Shown here: positions 36,741-46,125 of the stretch, in pieces
Layout of the letters: each line of letters starts with the position of its first letter
How positions within the stretch are numbered: the stretch's first letter is position 1
Assembly (NCBI RefSeq): GCF_000282635.1
Contig: NZ_AKIW01000014.1
Span: 1-59,632, forward strand
Length of the DNA: 59,632 nt
DNA from: Variovorax sp. CF313
GTDB taxonomy: Bacteria > Pseudomonadota > Gammaproteobacteria > Burkholderiales > Burkholderiaceae_C
Direction of reading: 5' to 3'
The notes under the pieces: generated by a model
Databases searched by the model: none
What the model was told of the DNA's origin: nothing
What the model saw: the letters and a program-made list of their open reading frames with translations, nothing else
Position numbers and translations under genes: made by a program

Positions 36741-38099
36741 ATGCCCACATTCGACTTCGATCTCTTCGTCATCGGCGGCGGCAGCGGCGGTGTCCGCGCC
36801 GCGCGCATGGCCGCGCAAACCGGCGCGCGTGTCGCCATCGCCGAGGCCGCCGAACTCGGCGGTACCTGCGTCAACGTGGGCTGCATACCGAAGAAGCTCT
36901 ACAGCTACGCCGCCGGCTATGCCGAATCGTTCGAGGAAGCCGCCGGCTACGGTTGGAAGCTGCCGCAGGCGCCGCAGTTCGACTGGGCGCACCTGAAGTC
37001 GCAGCGCGCAAAAGAGATCACGCGGCTCAACGGCATCTATGCCTCGCTGCTGAAGAACGCGGGCGTCACGCTCGTCACCGGCTGGGCGCAGCTGGCCGAC
37101 GCCCACACGGTGGAAGTCGACGGCAAGCGCCACACCGCGCGTCACCTCCTGGTGGCCACCGGCGGCACGCCCTACGTGCCCGACATTCCGGGCCGCGAAC
37201 ACATCGTGAGCTCCGATGCGATGTTCGACCTCGACCCCTTCCCCAAGCGCCTGCTGGTGGTGGGCGGCGGCTACATCGCCTGTGAATTCGCATCCATCTT
37301 CAACGGCCTCGGCGCCCAGGTCACGCAGCTGCACCGCCGCGCGCACCTGCTCACCGGCTTCGACGACGACGTGCGGCAGTTCCTTGCGAACGAGATGGGC
37401 AAGGCCGGCGTCGACGTGCGGCTGAACTGCGAAGCCACCTCGGTCACGCGCGGGCCGCACGGGCTTGCCGTCACGCTGGCGCGCGGCCAGCAGATCGAGG
37501 CCGACACGGTGCTCTTCGCCACCGGCCGGGTGCCCAACACACAGGGGCTCGGCCTCGAGGCGGCGGGCGTGAAGCTCGACGAGCGCGGCGCCATCGCGGT
37601 CGATGCGCACTACCGCAGCTCGGTGCCGTCGATCCATGCGGTGGGCGACGTGTCCACGCGCGTGCAGCTCACGCCGGTGGCGCTGGCCGAGGCGATGGTG
37701 GTGGTCGACGAACTCTTCGGCAAGGGCAAGCGCCGGCTCGACTACGAGTTCATTCCCACAGCCGTGTTCACGCACCCGAACATCGGTACCTGCGGCTACA
37801 CCGAACTCGAAGCGCGCGCGAAGTTCGGCGAGGTCACGGTGTTCTCGAGCGAGTTCAAGTCGCTGCGCCACACGCTGTCGGGCCGCACCGAGCGCACCTT
37901 CATGAAGCTGGTGGTCGAGAAGGCCACCGACCGCGTGGTGGGCCTGCACATGGTGGGCGCGGACGCGGGCGAAGTGGTGCAGGGCTTTGCGGTGGCGATG
38001 CGCGCGGGTGCGACGAAAGCGCTGTTCGACAGCACCATCGGCATACACCCGACTGCGGCCGAGGAGTTCGTGACGATGCGCGAGCCGATGCCAGGCTAG
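36741..38099 (+). CDS. gor: Glutathione-disulfide reductase
   Basis: Cytoplasmic flavoenzyme of 452 residues that reduces glutathione disulfide with NADPH. The FAD-binding start [17 protein letters not shown] is followed by the redox pair Cys43/Cys48 in [13 protein letters not shown]. The NADP domain has [19 protein letters not shown], and the C-terminal catalytic His436 is in [15 protein letters not shown] site precedes the ATG at 36741. It overlaps the convergent ketopantoate reductase gene by 4 bp. Confidence 0.95.
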   Translation: MPTFDFDLFVIGGGSGGVRAARMAAQTGARVAIAEAAELGGTCVNVGCIPKKLYSYAAGYAESFEEAAGYGWKLPQAPQFDWAHLKSQRAKEITRLNGIYASLLKNAGVTLVTGWAQLADAHTVEVDGKRHTARHLLVATGGTPYVPDIPGREHIVSSDAMFDLDPFPKRLLVVGGGYIACEFASIFNGLGAQVTQLHRRAHLLTGFDDDVRQFLANEMGKAGVDVRLNCEATSVTRGPHGLAVTLARGQQIEADTVLFATGRVPNTQGLGLEAAGVKLDERGAIAVDAHYRSSVPSIHAVGDVSTRVQLTPVALAEAMVVVDELFGKGKRRLDYEFIPTAVFTHPNIGTCGYTELEARAKFGEVTVFSSEFKSLRHTLSGRTERTFMKLVVEKATDRVVGLHMVGADAGEVVQGFAVAMRAGATKALFDSTIGIHPTAAEEFVTMREPMPG

Positions 38100-38992
38100 C
38101 GCTGCTTGCCTTCGAGCAGCTTCACCATCACGAACAGCACGCGGTTCGCCGGCGTGGGAACGCCGAGCGCCTCGCCGCGCCGCACGACCAGGCCGTTGAG
38201 GTGGTCGATCTCGCTGAGCTTGCCGCGCGCGAGGTCCTGCGCGGTGGACGAGTATTGCGAAGGCATGGTCTGCGCGATGCCGCGCACGGCGGCGTCGGTG
38301 TCGCCGGGCACCACAACGCCCTCGGCTTTTGCGACGGCGAGGCATTCGGCCACCACGTCGCGGATCACCTCGGCCACGCCCTCGCCTTTGACGAGCACAC
38401 CGTAGGGCAGCTGCGTAACGGCGGACAGTGCGTTGTAGGCGCAGTTGAGGATCAGCTTGGCCCACAGCGAGCCACGCACGTTGTCGGAGATTTGCGTGGG
38501 CACGCCCGCGGCGGCCAGATGCCGAGCGACCTGTTCGCTCACGCGCGAAGGCGCAATCACCAGTTCGCCGCGCCCGTGGTGCTTCACATGGCCCGGCCCC
38601 GCCATCTCGGTGGCGACGTAGACCACGGCCGCTGCAACCTCATTCGACGGCAGCACCGGGCGCACGCGCTCGTCGTTGTCCACGCCGTTCTGCAATGTGA
38701 GCACCAGCGCGCCGGGAGAGAGGTGCGGCTTGATCTGCGCGGCGGCCGATTCGCTGTCGGTGGACTTCACGCAGAACAGAACGAGGTCGGCGCCGTGCAC
38801 TGCGCTGGCTTCGATGCTGGCTGCCACCTTCACGAATTCGTCGAAGGCCTTGGTCTCCAGCCGAAGCCCGCTGGCGTTGACGGCCTCCACATGCGAGGGC
38901 CGCCCGATCAGCACCACCTCGTGTCCGGCGCGCGCCAGCATGGCGCCGTAGTAGCAGCCGACTGCGCCGGCGCCCATGACTGCGACTTTCAT
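38096..38992 (-). CDS. panE: 2-dehydropantoate 2-reductase
   Basis: NADPH-dependent enzyme of 298 residues that makes pantoate for coenzyme A synthesis. The dinucleotide motif is [19 protein letters not shown]. The catalytic lysine lies in [17 protein letters not shown], and LTLQNGVDN is a family mark. Several paralogues exist in Burkholderiales and not all act on ketopantoate, so the physiological substrate is probable rather than certain. It is convergent with gor and 54 bp upstream of the LysR gene in transcript order reversed. Confidence 0.88.
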   Translation of the reverse strand: MKVAVMGAGAVGCYYGAMLARAGHEVVLIGRPSHVEAVNASGLRLETKAFDEFVKVAASIEASAVHGADLVLFCVKSTDSESAAAQIKPHLSPGALVLTLQNGVDNDERVRPVLPSNEVAAAVVYVATEMAGPGHVKHHGRGELVIAPSRVSEQVARHLAAAGVPTQISDNVRGSLWAKLILNCAYNALSAVTQLPYGVLVKGEGVAEVIRDVVAECLAVAKAEGVVVPGDTDAAVRGIAQTMPSQYSSTAQDLARGKLSEIDHLNGLVVRRGEALGVPTPANRVLFVMVKLLEGKQR

Positions 38993-39046
38993 CGATCGTG
39001 TCCTTCGTTGTCTGTTCGGACCACGAGGTTACTCAACACGGCCGTT

Positions 39047-39961
39047 TCATGCTTCGGCCTCCACGCCGCGCGAGGCCGCGCCCTCTTGCAGCAGCCATTC
39101 GCGGAACGCCACGAACGCCGGCAGGTCGAGCCGGTCCGGCCGATAGCAGAGATAGTGCCCCTGGTTCACGCTCACCGGCATGCCGCAGGGACTCAGCAGC
39201 GAGCCTTCCGCCAGTTCTTCCTGCACCAGCAGCCTGGGCACGAGGCCGATGCCCAGGCCGTTGAGCGCTGCCTGGATCAACGCGGAGTACTGCGCGAAGC
39301 GCGGGCCGGCCACGGTCTGCACCTCCGGCACGCCGTGTTGCGCGGCCCACTGGCGCCACGCGGTCGGCGCGCCCTCGTGGTGCAGCAGCGTGTGGCCGAG
39401 GATGTCGGCGGGCTGCGCGATGCGGTGCCGCCCTTCGACCAGCGAGCGCGCCACGATCAGCACGAACTCGCGCCCCGCGATGTATTCGGACACCACGCCG
39501 GGCCAGCCGTCGGGGCCGTAGCGGATCGCGGCGTCCACGCCGGCCGGAATGCCGTCGCTCGGCTCCAGGTGGCGGCTGAAGCTCAGCATCACGTGGCGGC
39601 TCTTCTGGCTGAAGGCGGGCAGGCGCGGAATCAGCCACTTGGTGAGGAAGGTGGGCACGCTCGCCAGCGTGAGAAGTCCGGCGCCCGCATCGCCCGAGCG
39701 CGCCTCGAAGGTCGCCGTTTCAATCGCTCGCAGCCCACCCGAAATCTTCTGCCAGTACACGCGCCCCTGGGGGGTCAGCTGCACGCCGCGTCCGTTCTTC
39801 TGCAGCAGTTCGCGGCCGAGGAAAGCTTCGAGCCCCGCAATCTGCTTGCTGACCGCGCTCACGGTGATGCACAGGGCGCCGGCCGCGAGCGTGATGCTGT
39901 CGTGGCGCGCCACGGCGTCGAAGGCCAGCAGCTCCTGGATGGTGGGGCAGTCACGCTTCAT
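39047..39961 (-). CDS. LysR family transcriptional regulator (GcvA-like)
   Basis: Regulator of 304 residues. The helix-turn-helix (about 20-60) reads DSITLAAGALCITVSAVSKQIAGLE, and the effector domain contains the GcvA-like YGPDGWPGVVSEYI segment. It is divergent from the ABC importer operon, with a palindrome at 40054-40072 between them, so it probably regulates that operon and itself. The inducer is unknown. Confidence 0.9.
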   Translation of the reverse strand: MKRDCPTIQELLAFDAVARHDSITLAAGALCITVSAVSKQIAGLEAFLGRELLQKNGRGVQLTPQGRVYWQKISGGLRAIETATFEARSGDAGAGLLTLASVPTFLTKWLIPRLPAFSQKSRHVMLSFSRHLEPSDGIPAGVDAAIRYGPDGWPGVVSEYIAGREFVLIVARSLVEGRHRIAQPADILGHTLLHHEGAPTAWRQWAAQHGVPEVQTVAGPRFAQYSALIQAALNGLGIGLVPRLLVQEELAEGSLLSPCGMPVSVNQGHYLCYRPDRLDLPAFVAFREWLLQEGAASRGVEAEA

Positions 39962-40053
39962 GCTGCATGGCTCCGGTTGATGAAAGCTGAATGAAAAACG
40001 CTTTCCGATTGCTCAAGTGTCGTCATCCAACTTTCACCCATAAGTTCGCATGC

Positions 40054-40072
40054 GCTTCCTAGAATTCGAAGC
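40054..40072. promoter_or_regulatory. Candidate LysR operator
   Basis: GCTTC-CTAGAATTC-GAAGC, a 5-bp perfect inverted repeat with a 9-nt centre that contains GAATTC. It fits the T-N11-A pattern of LysR boxes. It lies between the divergent LysR and ABC importer genes. Confidence 0.45.
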
Positions 40073-40124
40073 ATCGCGGCGGCATGGCCGGCGCAGACAG
40101 TAGCGCATCCGGAAAGTATGCCGG

Positions 40125-40916
40125 GTGCCAATGATACTGGAGACAACCTTGGTTCGCGGCATCTCGCTCATCTACGGCCTGTACCTGCTGCTGCCCATCG
40201 CCCTGCTGCTCGTCGGCAGCGTGGGCGGCAACTGGACCAACACGCTGCTGCCCACGGGCATCACCGGGCAGTGGTATCTCGACCTCTGGCTCGACACCTC
40301 CTTCCGCAAGGCCTTCGTGAGCAGCCTCGTGGTCGCCATGGCGGCCTGCGCCATCAACACCGTGCTGGCGCTTCCGCTGGCCTATGCGCTGTACCACGGC
40401 GCGCGGCGCGGCGGCAGCCTCGCCGCGCGGATCGTGAGCGCCACGCCGGTGGCGGTGCCGGCCATCACGCTGGCCTTCGGCTACATGATCGTGTTCAACA
40501 CCGACCTCGCGCCCTGGCTGGGCTCGATGCCGCTGCTGATCGCGGCGCACGCGATCCTCACGCTGCCCTATCTCACCAACACGCTGCTGACCGACCTGCG
40601 CCACCTCGACCTGGGCCGGCTCGAGCAGGCCGCGGCCACGCTCGGCGCCTCGGGCTGGCAGCAGTTCACCGGCATCGTGCTGCCGAGCCTGCGCCAGAGC
40701 CTGATCAGCGGGCTGGTGATGGTGGCCGCGATATCGGTGGGCGAGTTCGGCGTGTCGAACCTGCTCACGAGTTTCCAGAACCGCACCTACCCAGTCGTGC
40801 TGCTGCAGGCCTTCTACGGCGCCACCGGCTTTGCCTGCGCGGCCACGGTGATCCTTCTTGTGCTGGCCAGCGCGTCGGCGCTTCTTTCTTCTTCCCTTGT
40901 AAAGCAGCGCGCATGA
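40125..40916 (+). CDS. ABC transporter permease (iron/putrescine/phosphonate-type), first
   Basis: Inner-membrane permease of 263 residues with about six hydrophobic segments. The EAA loop reads LEQAAATLGASGWQQFTGIVLPSL, in the part facing the ATPase. A GTG start at 40125 has GGAAAG 8 nt upstream; an ATG two codons later is the alternative. It resembles the second permease of MOI-type importers such as PhnV or PotC. Its stop overlaps the ATG of the ATPase gene (ATGA). The substrate is unknown. Confidence 0.88.
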   Translation: MPMILETTLVRGISLIYGLYLLLPIALLLVGSVGGNWTNTLLPTGITGQWYLDLWLDTSFRKAFVSSLVVAMAACAINTVLALPLAYALYHGARRGGSLAARIVSATPVAVPAITLAFGYMIVFNTDLAPWLGSMPLLIAAHAILTLPYLTNTLLTDLRHLDLGRLEQAAATLGASGWQQFTGIVLPSLRQSLISGLVMVAAISVGEFGVSNLLTSFQNRTYPVVLLQAFYGATGFACAATVILLVLASASALLSSSLVKQRA

Positions 40917-41937
40917 GCCTCTTGTTCGACAACGTCAGCTACAACTACCCCGGCAGCACGCACGGCCTGCACGACGTGTCGCTCGACGTGCGTACCGGCG
41001 AACTGGTCGCGGTGATCGGGCCCAGCGGATCGGGCAAGTCGACGCTGCTCAAGCTGGTGGCGGGCCTGGAGACGGGCCACACCGGTCGCATCATGCTCGG
41101 CGGCGAAGACATGTCGCGCACGCCGGTGCACCAGCCATCGGCATGGTGTTCCAGAGCTATGCGCTGTTTCCGCATTTGAGCGTGCTCGACAACGTGGCCT
41201 ACGGGCTCAAGCTGCGCAAGGTGGCAACGGCCGAGCGGCGCAAGCGCGCGCAGGAGTTGCTCGACATCGTGGGGCTGGGCGAGTTCTCGCAGCGCGCCGT
41301 GGCGCGACTCTCGGGTGGGCAGCAGCAGCGCGTGGCCCTTGCCCGCGCGCTGGCCATCGACCCGCGTGCGCTGCTGCTCGACGAGCCGCTGTCGGCGCTC
41401 GACGCCAGCGTGCGCGGCCACCTTCGCGACCAGATCCGCTCGATCCAGCAGCGCTTCAACGCGACCACGCTGCTGGTCACGCACGACCAGGAAGAAGCGC
41501 TGGTGATGGCCGACCGCATGGCCATGCTGAAAGACGGCCGGCTGCTGCAGATCGCCACGCCGCGCGACATCTACGAGAACCCCGCGAGCCGCGCGGTGGC
41601 CGAGTTCGTGGGGCTCTCGACGATCCTGCCCGCGAAGGTGGCCTCGCCGGGCCGGCTGGACCTGGGCTTTGCCGAGCTCTTCGCCGAGACGGGCAGCCGC
41701 TCCTTCGGCACCCCGGTGCATGTGCTGGTGCGCCCCGAGCACATCCAGCCCGACCCGGCGCCCAACGCCATGAACCGCCTCGCGGGCCGCACCGGCGCAC
41801 AGCGCTACCTGGGCGCGCTCACGCGCTACGACTTCGAAGTGCAGGGAGCGCCCAAGCCCTTCCTCGCCGAGTCGCCCGCGCCGGCCAACGAAGCCATTGC
41901 CATCGCGCCCGAACACCTCCGTTTACTCGACCACTGA
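40913..41937 (+). pseudogene. ABC transporter ATP-binding protein, frameshifted
   Basis: The N-terminal part (40913 to about 41136) carries Walker A in IGPSGSGKSTLLKLVAGLE. The remainder (about 41138-41937) is in another frame and carries the Q-loop GMVFQSYALFPHLS, signature LSGGQQQRVALARAL, Walker B LLLDEPLSALDAS and the H-loop VTHDQEEAL, then a TOBE-like C-terminus. The frames join at 41134-41138 near TPVHQ / IGMVFQ. Adding one base (or losing a net four) would restore the usual HQRxIGMVFQ. It is either a pseudogene or a sequencing error. The other importer genes are intact, which makes an error or recent mutation plausible. Confidence 0.9.
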
Positions 41938-41959
41938 CCTTTTCCTTCAAGGAGCCACC

Positions 41960-43039
41960 ATGCAACGCAGACATCTGATCCAGGCCGCCGGCGCACTGCC
42001 GCTGGCCACGCTCGCGGCACGCACCGCCTTCGCCTTCGACGGCCCCGAGCTCTACGCGGGCGAGAAGGCGCTGTACGCCGAGGCGCAGAAGGAAGGCCTG
42101 TGCGTCTCCTTCGACACCGGCCCCGAGTGGGCCAACTGGAAGTCGCTGTTCCGTGACTTCAAGAAGCGCTACCCCGAGATCGAGCTGACCTACAACGACA
42201 TCGGCTCCGCCGCCACTGTGGTCGCACTCGAAAAGACCAAGCGCCGCCCGCAGGCCGACACCGCCTATTACTTCGCGGCCTCGGCCGTCGATGCCGCGAA
42301 GAAGGACGTGGTCGCGCCCTTCAAGCCTGTCAACTTCGACAAGCTGCCGCCCGTGTTCCGCGAGGCCGAGGGCCGCTGGTTCACCATCCACACGCTCAAC
42401 ATCGCCTTCCTGGTCAACAAGAAACTGGTGAAGACCGTGCCCACCGGCTGGGCCGACCTGCTCAAGCCCGAGTTCAAGAGCACGGTGGTCTACCTCGACC
42501 CGCGCTCCACCGGCATCGGCCAGGTGCTGACCTTCGCGGCGGCGTATGCCAACGGCGGCAGCGTCGACAACGTGCAACCCGGCACCGACTACCTCGGCAA
42601 GCTGCATGCGGCCGGCAACGTGCTGCGCGTGGAAGGCACCACGCCGTATGCCAAGTTCCTGAAGGGCGAGATCCCCGTGTGGATCAGCTACGAGAACGAC
42701 GGCCTGAAGGCCAAGCACGTCGACGGCATGGGCGACGCGGTGGAAGTCGTGATCCCGAAGGAAGCCAGCGTGGCCGCGCCCTACGCCATCAGCCTCGTGA
42801 AGAACGGCCCGAACCCGAACGCCGGCAAGCTGTGGCTCAACTTCATCATGAGCGAGGCCGGCCAGTCGCTGTTCGCGCAGGGCTTCGTGCGGCCCGCCGT
42901 GCCGGGTACGCCGCTGTCGGCCGATGTCGCGGCCAAGATGCCGGCCGCGCCGCAGATCCGCCCGCTCGACGTGGTGAAGGCGTCGGAGCGCAAGGCCGAG
43001 GTCGACAAGCTCTGGGCCCAGGCTGCATTGGGGAAGTAA
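41960..43039 (+). CDS. ABC transporter extracellular solute-binding protein
   Basis: Periplasmic receptor of 359 residues, type II binding fold, related to the AfuA/PotD/PhnS-like group. The signal has a twin-arginine-like opening, MQRRHLIQAAGALPLATLAA, ending near AFAF. The mature part has FRDFKKRYPEIELTYND and GWADLLKPEFK, typical of this group. AAGGAG precedes the ATG at 41960. It lies between the ATPase and the second permease of one operon. The ligand is not evident. Confidence 0.88.
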   Translation: MQRRHLIQAAGALPLATLAARTAFAFDGPELYAGEKALYAEAQKEGLCVSFDTGPEWANWKSLFRDFKKRYPEIELTYNDIGSAATVVALEKTKRRPQADTAYYFAASAVDAAKKDVVAPFKPVNFDKLPPVFREAEGRWFTIHTLNIAFLVNKKLVKTVPTGWADLLKPEFKSTVVYLDPRSTGIGQVLTFAAAYANGGSVDNVQPGTDYLGKLHAAGNVLRVEGTTPYAKFLKGEIPVWISYENDGLKAKHVDGMGDAVEVVIPKEASVAAPYAISLVKNGPNPNAGKLWLNFIMSEAGQSLFAQGFVRPAVPGTPLSADVAAKMPAAPQIRPLDVVKASERKAEVDKLWAQAALGK

Positions 43040-43044
43040 TCAGC

Positions 43045-43866
43045 ATGCGACGCTTTGGCGCCTGGCCCGCATGGGCCTTCATGGCGCTGTTCTTCGCGGT
43101 GCCGCTCGCGGCGCTGCTGCCCGAGGCCTTCGGCGAGGGCGGCAGCGCCTTCGGCCGGCTGTTCGGCAACCCGCTGTTCTTCGGCGCGCTGCGCAACACG
43201 CTGGCGCTCGGGCTCGCGGCGGGTCTCATGTCGGCGCTGGTGGGCACTTGCATCGCGATCGAACTCGCTCGCCAGCCCGAGGGTCGGCGCCAATGGATGA
43301 TGACGCTGCTGGGCCTGCCGCTGGCTTTCTCGGGGCTGGTGATCGCCTACGGCTTCATCCTGGCCTTCGGTCGCGCCGGCTTCGTGACGCAGCTGCTCGC
43401 GGGCCTGGGCGCAGACCCGGCGGCCATCGGCAGCTGGATCTACAGCGTGTCGGGCCTGGGCTTTGCATACGCCTACTACCTGATTCCGCGCGTGGCGCTG
43501 TCGCTGTACCCGGTGTTCGCGAACCTCGACCTGCGCCCGGCGCAGGCGGCGCGCACGCTGGGCGCTTCGCGCTCGCGCGCCTTCCGGGACACGGTGGTGC
43601 CCGAGGTGCTGCCCTCGGTGTTGTCGAACGCCTGCATGGTGGCCGCGATAGCGATGGGCACCTACGGCACGGCGCTGGCGCTGGTGGGCACGCAGCTCAA
43701 CATCCTGCCGCTGATGCTGCTCGCGCAGGTGGGCGACGGCGGTTCCGATTTCGCGGTGGCGGCGGCCTTGTCGCTGGTGCTGATGGTGGTGTGTGTGATC
43801 GTGATGGGAGTGGGCGATGTCTTTACGCGAAGGCGCGAGCACGGTGCTGTCGGCGCCGGTCACTGA
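43045..43866 (+). CDS. ABC transporter permease, second
   Basis: Inner-membrane permease of 273 residues with about six hydrophobic segments. The EAA loop is AQAARTLGASRSRAFRDTVVPEVLPS. It completes the importer with the permease at 40125, the ATPase and the receptor. The ATG at 43045 is 5 bp after the receptor stop. Its 3' end overlaps the LOG-like gene by 50 bp, so that gene belongs to the same operon. Confidence 0.9.
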   Translation: MRRFGAWPAWAFMALFFAVPLAALLPEAFGEGGSAFGRLFGNPLFFGALRNTLALGLAAGLMSALVGTCIAIELARQPEGRRQWMMTLLGLPLAFSGLVIAYGFILAFGRAGFVTQLLAGLGADPAAIGSWIYSVSGLGFAYAYYLIPRVALSLYPVFANLDLRPAQAARTLGASRSRAFRDTVVPEVLPSVLSNACMVAAIAMGTYGTALALVGTQLNILPLMLLAQVGDGGSDFAVAAALSLVLMVVCVIVMGVGDVFTRRREHGAVGAGH

Positions 43867-44365
43867 GGCGCTGACGCGCCTGGCGCAGAAGCAGTGGGGG
43901 CCGGCGCGCCACCGCCAGCCGGTGGCCATCATCGGTCCCGGCGACGGCGGCCCGGCAGAGTGCGAGGCGGCCTATGCCGTGGCGCACGCACTGGCCGGCG
44001 CGGGCATGGCAGTGGTCTGCGGCGGGCGCGGCGGCGTGATGGCCGCCGCCTCGCGCGGGGCGGTGGAAGCCGGCGGCATCGCCGTGGGCATCCTGCCCGA
44101 GGACGACGACCGCAATGCCAACGAATGGCTCAGCGTGGCGATCCCGACCGGTATGGGCGAGATGCGCAACGGCATCGTCGCGCGCAGCGGCGTGTGCCTG
44201 GTCGCCATCGGCGGCAACATGGGCACGCTGTCGGAGATGGCGATGGGGCTCAAGTGGGGCAAGCCGGTGTTCGTGATGCACGGCGATATCGAGCTGCCGG
44301 GCGCGGTGCAGGCTGCGGATGTGAACGACATGCTGGGCAAGGTGCTGGGCTGCCTGCTGGCTTGA
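43817..44365 (+). CDS. LOG-like Rossmann-fold protein (TIGR00725 type)
   Basis: Protein of 182 residues related to the LOG / lysine-decarboxylase-like family. VAIIGPGDGG opens the fold, VVCGGRGGVMAAASRGA matches the nucleotide-phosphate loop, and IGGNMGTLSEMAMGLKWGKPV is the equivalent of the PGGxGTxxE active-site motif, here with the first residues altered. LOG enzymes release a purine base from a nucleoside monophosphate. Whether this protein is active is unknown. It is translated from within the end of the permease gene and is followed by AMP nucleosidase, another base-releasing enzyme. Confidence 0.82.
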   Translation: MSLREGASTVLSAPVTEALTRLAQKQWGPARHRQPVAIIGPGDGGPAECEAAYAVAHALAGAGMAVVCGGRGGVMAAASRGAVEAGGIAVGILPEDDDRNANEWLSVAIPTGMGEMRNGIVARSGVCLVAIGGNMGTLSEMAMGLKWGKPVFVMHGDIELPGAVQAADVNDMLGKVLGCLLA

Positions 44366-44396
44366 GAGGCCGTGCAGGGGACATTCGCGGAGCAAG

Positions 44397-44425
44397 GCAC
44401 CCCGTCGGCGTGAGCGCGCCCTGAA
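44397..44425 (+). repeat. Short intergenic repeat, second family, copy 2
   Basis: Contains CACCCCGTCGGCGTGAGC and then GCGCCCTGAAC, matching the element at 29858-29889. It lies in the 108-bp gap between the LOG-like gene and amn. Confidence 0.5.
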
Positions 44426-44473
44426 CAACGCACCCCAACGCGGTCCCAAGGCAAACACCGCAGGCATTGCACA

Positions 44474-46000
44474 ATGACAGGCATGCCCTACATGCCCACC
44501 TTCGTCGCCCCCGCCCGCTTCACCGACGCCGCCGCCGCACTCGAACAGGTCAAGACCATCTACCAGGGCGGCCTCGCCCACCTGCGCGAATCGATGCTGC
44601 GCTTCGTTGCCGGCGAGGCGCTGCCGGGCCGGGTGCGGGCCTGCTACCCCTTCGTGCGGGTGCACACCCACACCGTCTCGCGCCACACGCCGCCTGCCAA
44701 CGCCGGCCTGAGCTACGGCTTCGTCGCCGGACCCGGCCGCTACGAGACCACGCTGACGCGGCCGGACCTGTTCTCGCGGTACTACCTCGACCAGTTCCGA
44801 CTGCTGCTGGAGAACCACCAGGTCGAGCTCGAGGTGGGCACCAGCACGCAGCCCATTCCGATCCACTTCTCCTTTGCCGAGAACGACCACATCGAAGGCA
44901 CCATGAGCGCCGAGCGCCGCGCCCTGATGCGCGACGTGTTCGACCTGCCCGACCTGGGCGTGATGGACGACGGCATCGCCAACGGCACCTACGAGGCGCG
45001 CGATGGCGAGGCGCAGCCGCTGTCGCTGTTCACGGCCGCGCGGGTGGACTACTCGCTGCACCGCCTGCGCCACTACACGGGCACCGCGCCCGAGTGGTTC
45101 CAGAACTTCGTGCTGTTCACCAACTACCAGTTCTACATCGACGAGTTCGTGCGCCTGGGCCACGAGGCGATGGCCGACGAGAACAGCGAGTACGTCGCCT
45201 TCATCGAGCCCGGCAACGTGGTCACGCGCCGGCGCGGGCTGCCGGCCGGTTCGAGCAGCACCTACGGCCACCTGCTCGACGGCAGCCAAGGCACCGCGCC
45301 GCCGCGGCTGCCGCAGATGCCGGCCTACCACCTGGTGCGCGAGGACTGCAGCGGCACCACCATGGTCAACATCGGCGTCGGCCCGGCCAATGCCAAGACC
45401 ATCACCGACCACATCGCGGTGCTGCGCCCGCATGCCTGGATGATGCTGGGCCACTGCGCCGGCCTGCGCAACACGCAGCAGCTTGGCGACTACGTGCTGG
45501 CCCACGCCTACGTGCGCGAAGACCACGTGCTCGACGAGGAGCTGCCGCTGTGGGTGCCGATTCCGGCACTGTCGGAAATCCAGCTCGCGCTGGAAAAAGC
45601 CGTGGCCGACATCACGCGCTACGAAGGCCCCGACCTCAAGAAGATCATGCGCACCGGCACCGTGGCCAGCACCGACAACCGCAACTGGGAGCTGCTGCCC
45701 GGCAACCAGCCGCAGCGCCGCTTCAGCCAGAGCCGCGCGGTGGCGCTCGACATGGAAAGCGCAACCATCGCGGCCAACGGCTTCCGCTTCCGTGTGCCCT
45801 ACGGCACCCTGCTGTGCGTGAGCGACAAGCCGCTGCACGGCGAGATCAAGCTGCCCGGCATGGCCAACCACTTCTACCGCGAGCGCGTGGAGCAGCACCT
45901 GCGCATCGGCATGCGCGCCATCGACATCCTGCGCGCGGAAGGCTCGACACGGCTGCACAGCCGCAAGCTGCGCAGCTTCGACGAGGTGGCATTCCAGTAA
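44474..46000 (+). CDS. amn: AMP nucleosidase
   Basis: Cytoplasmic enzyme of 508 residues that splits AMP into adenine and ribose 5-phosphate. The N-terminal domain (FVAPARFTDAAAALEQVKTI) and the nucleoside-phosphorylase-like C-terminal domain with GTTMVNIGVGPANAKTITDH and VALDMESATIAANGFRFR are diagnostic. Its length is slightly above the E. coli enzyme. It lies 108 bp after the LOG-like gene, same strand. It likely helps set adenylate levels or salvage adenine. Confidence 0.95.
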   Translation: MTGMPYMPTFVAPARFTDAAAALEQVKTIYQGGLAHLRESMLRFVAGEALPGRVRACYPFVRVHTHTVSRHTPPANAGLSYGFVAGPGRYETTLTRPDLFSRYYLDQFRLLLENHQVELEVGTSTQPIPIHFSFAENDHIEGTMSAERRALMRDVFDLPDLGVMDDGIANGTYEARDGEAQPLSLFTAARVDYSLHRLRHYTGTAPEWFQNFVLFTNYQFYIDEFVRLGHEAMADENSEYVAFIEPGNVVTRRRGLPAGSSSTYGHLLDGSQGTAPPRLPQMPAYHLVREDCSGTTMVNIGVGPANAKTITDHIAVLRPHAWMMLGHCAGLRNTQQLGDYVLAHAYVREDHVLDEELPLWVPIPALSEIQLALEKAVADITRYEGPDLKKIMRTGTVASTDNRNWELLPGNQPQRRFSQSRAVALDMESATIAANGFRFRVPYGTLLCVSDKPLHGEIKLPGMANHFYRERVEQHLRIGMRAIDILRAEGSTRLHSRKLRSFDEVAFQ

Positions 46001-46041
46001 GAAGAAGGGCTCCAGCAGGGCCCTGGGAGAGCGCGGGCCTC

Positions 46042-46125
46042 AGGGTTTGTCCTGCCCGCCGCGGCGCGGGATCGCCGCGTTTCGCGGACATCATCTGGCT
46101 GGCCCTACAGACAACCGGAAAAAAG
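46042..46125 (+). promoter_or_regulatory. Leader of the first Bug receptor, duplicated
   Basis: AGGGTTTGTCCT (46042-46053) is followed 31 bp later by CGGACATCATC and then ACAGACAAC-CGGAAA just before the ATG. The same elements with nearly the same spacing precede the second receptor (47163-47247), so the leader was duplicated with the gene. No promoter was assigned with confidence. Confidence 0.55.

Noticed and set aside
43823..45958. Long minus-strand frame opposite amn and the LOG-like gene
   Set aside because: It is antisense to two clear genes and has no recognisable domain.
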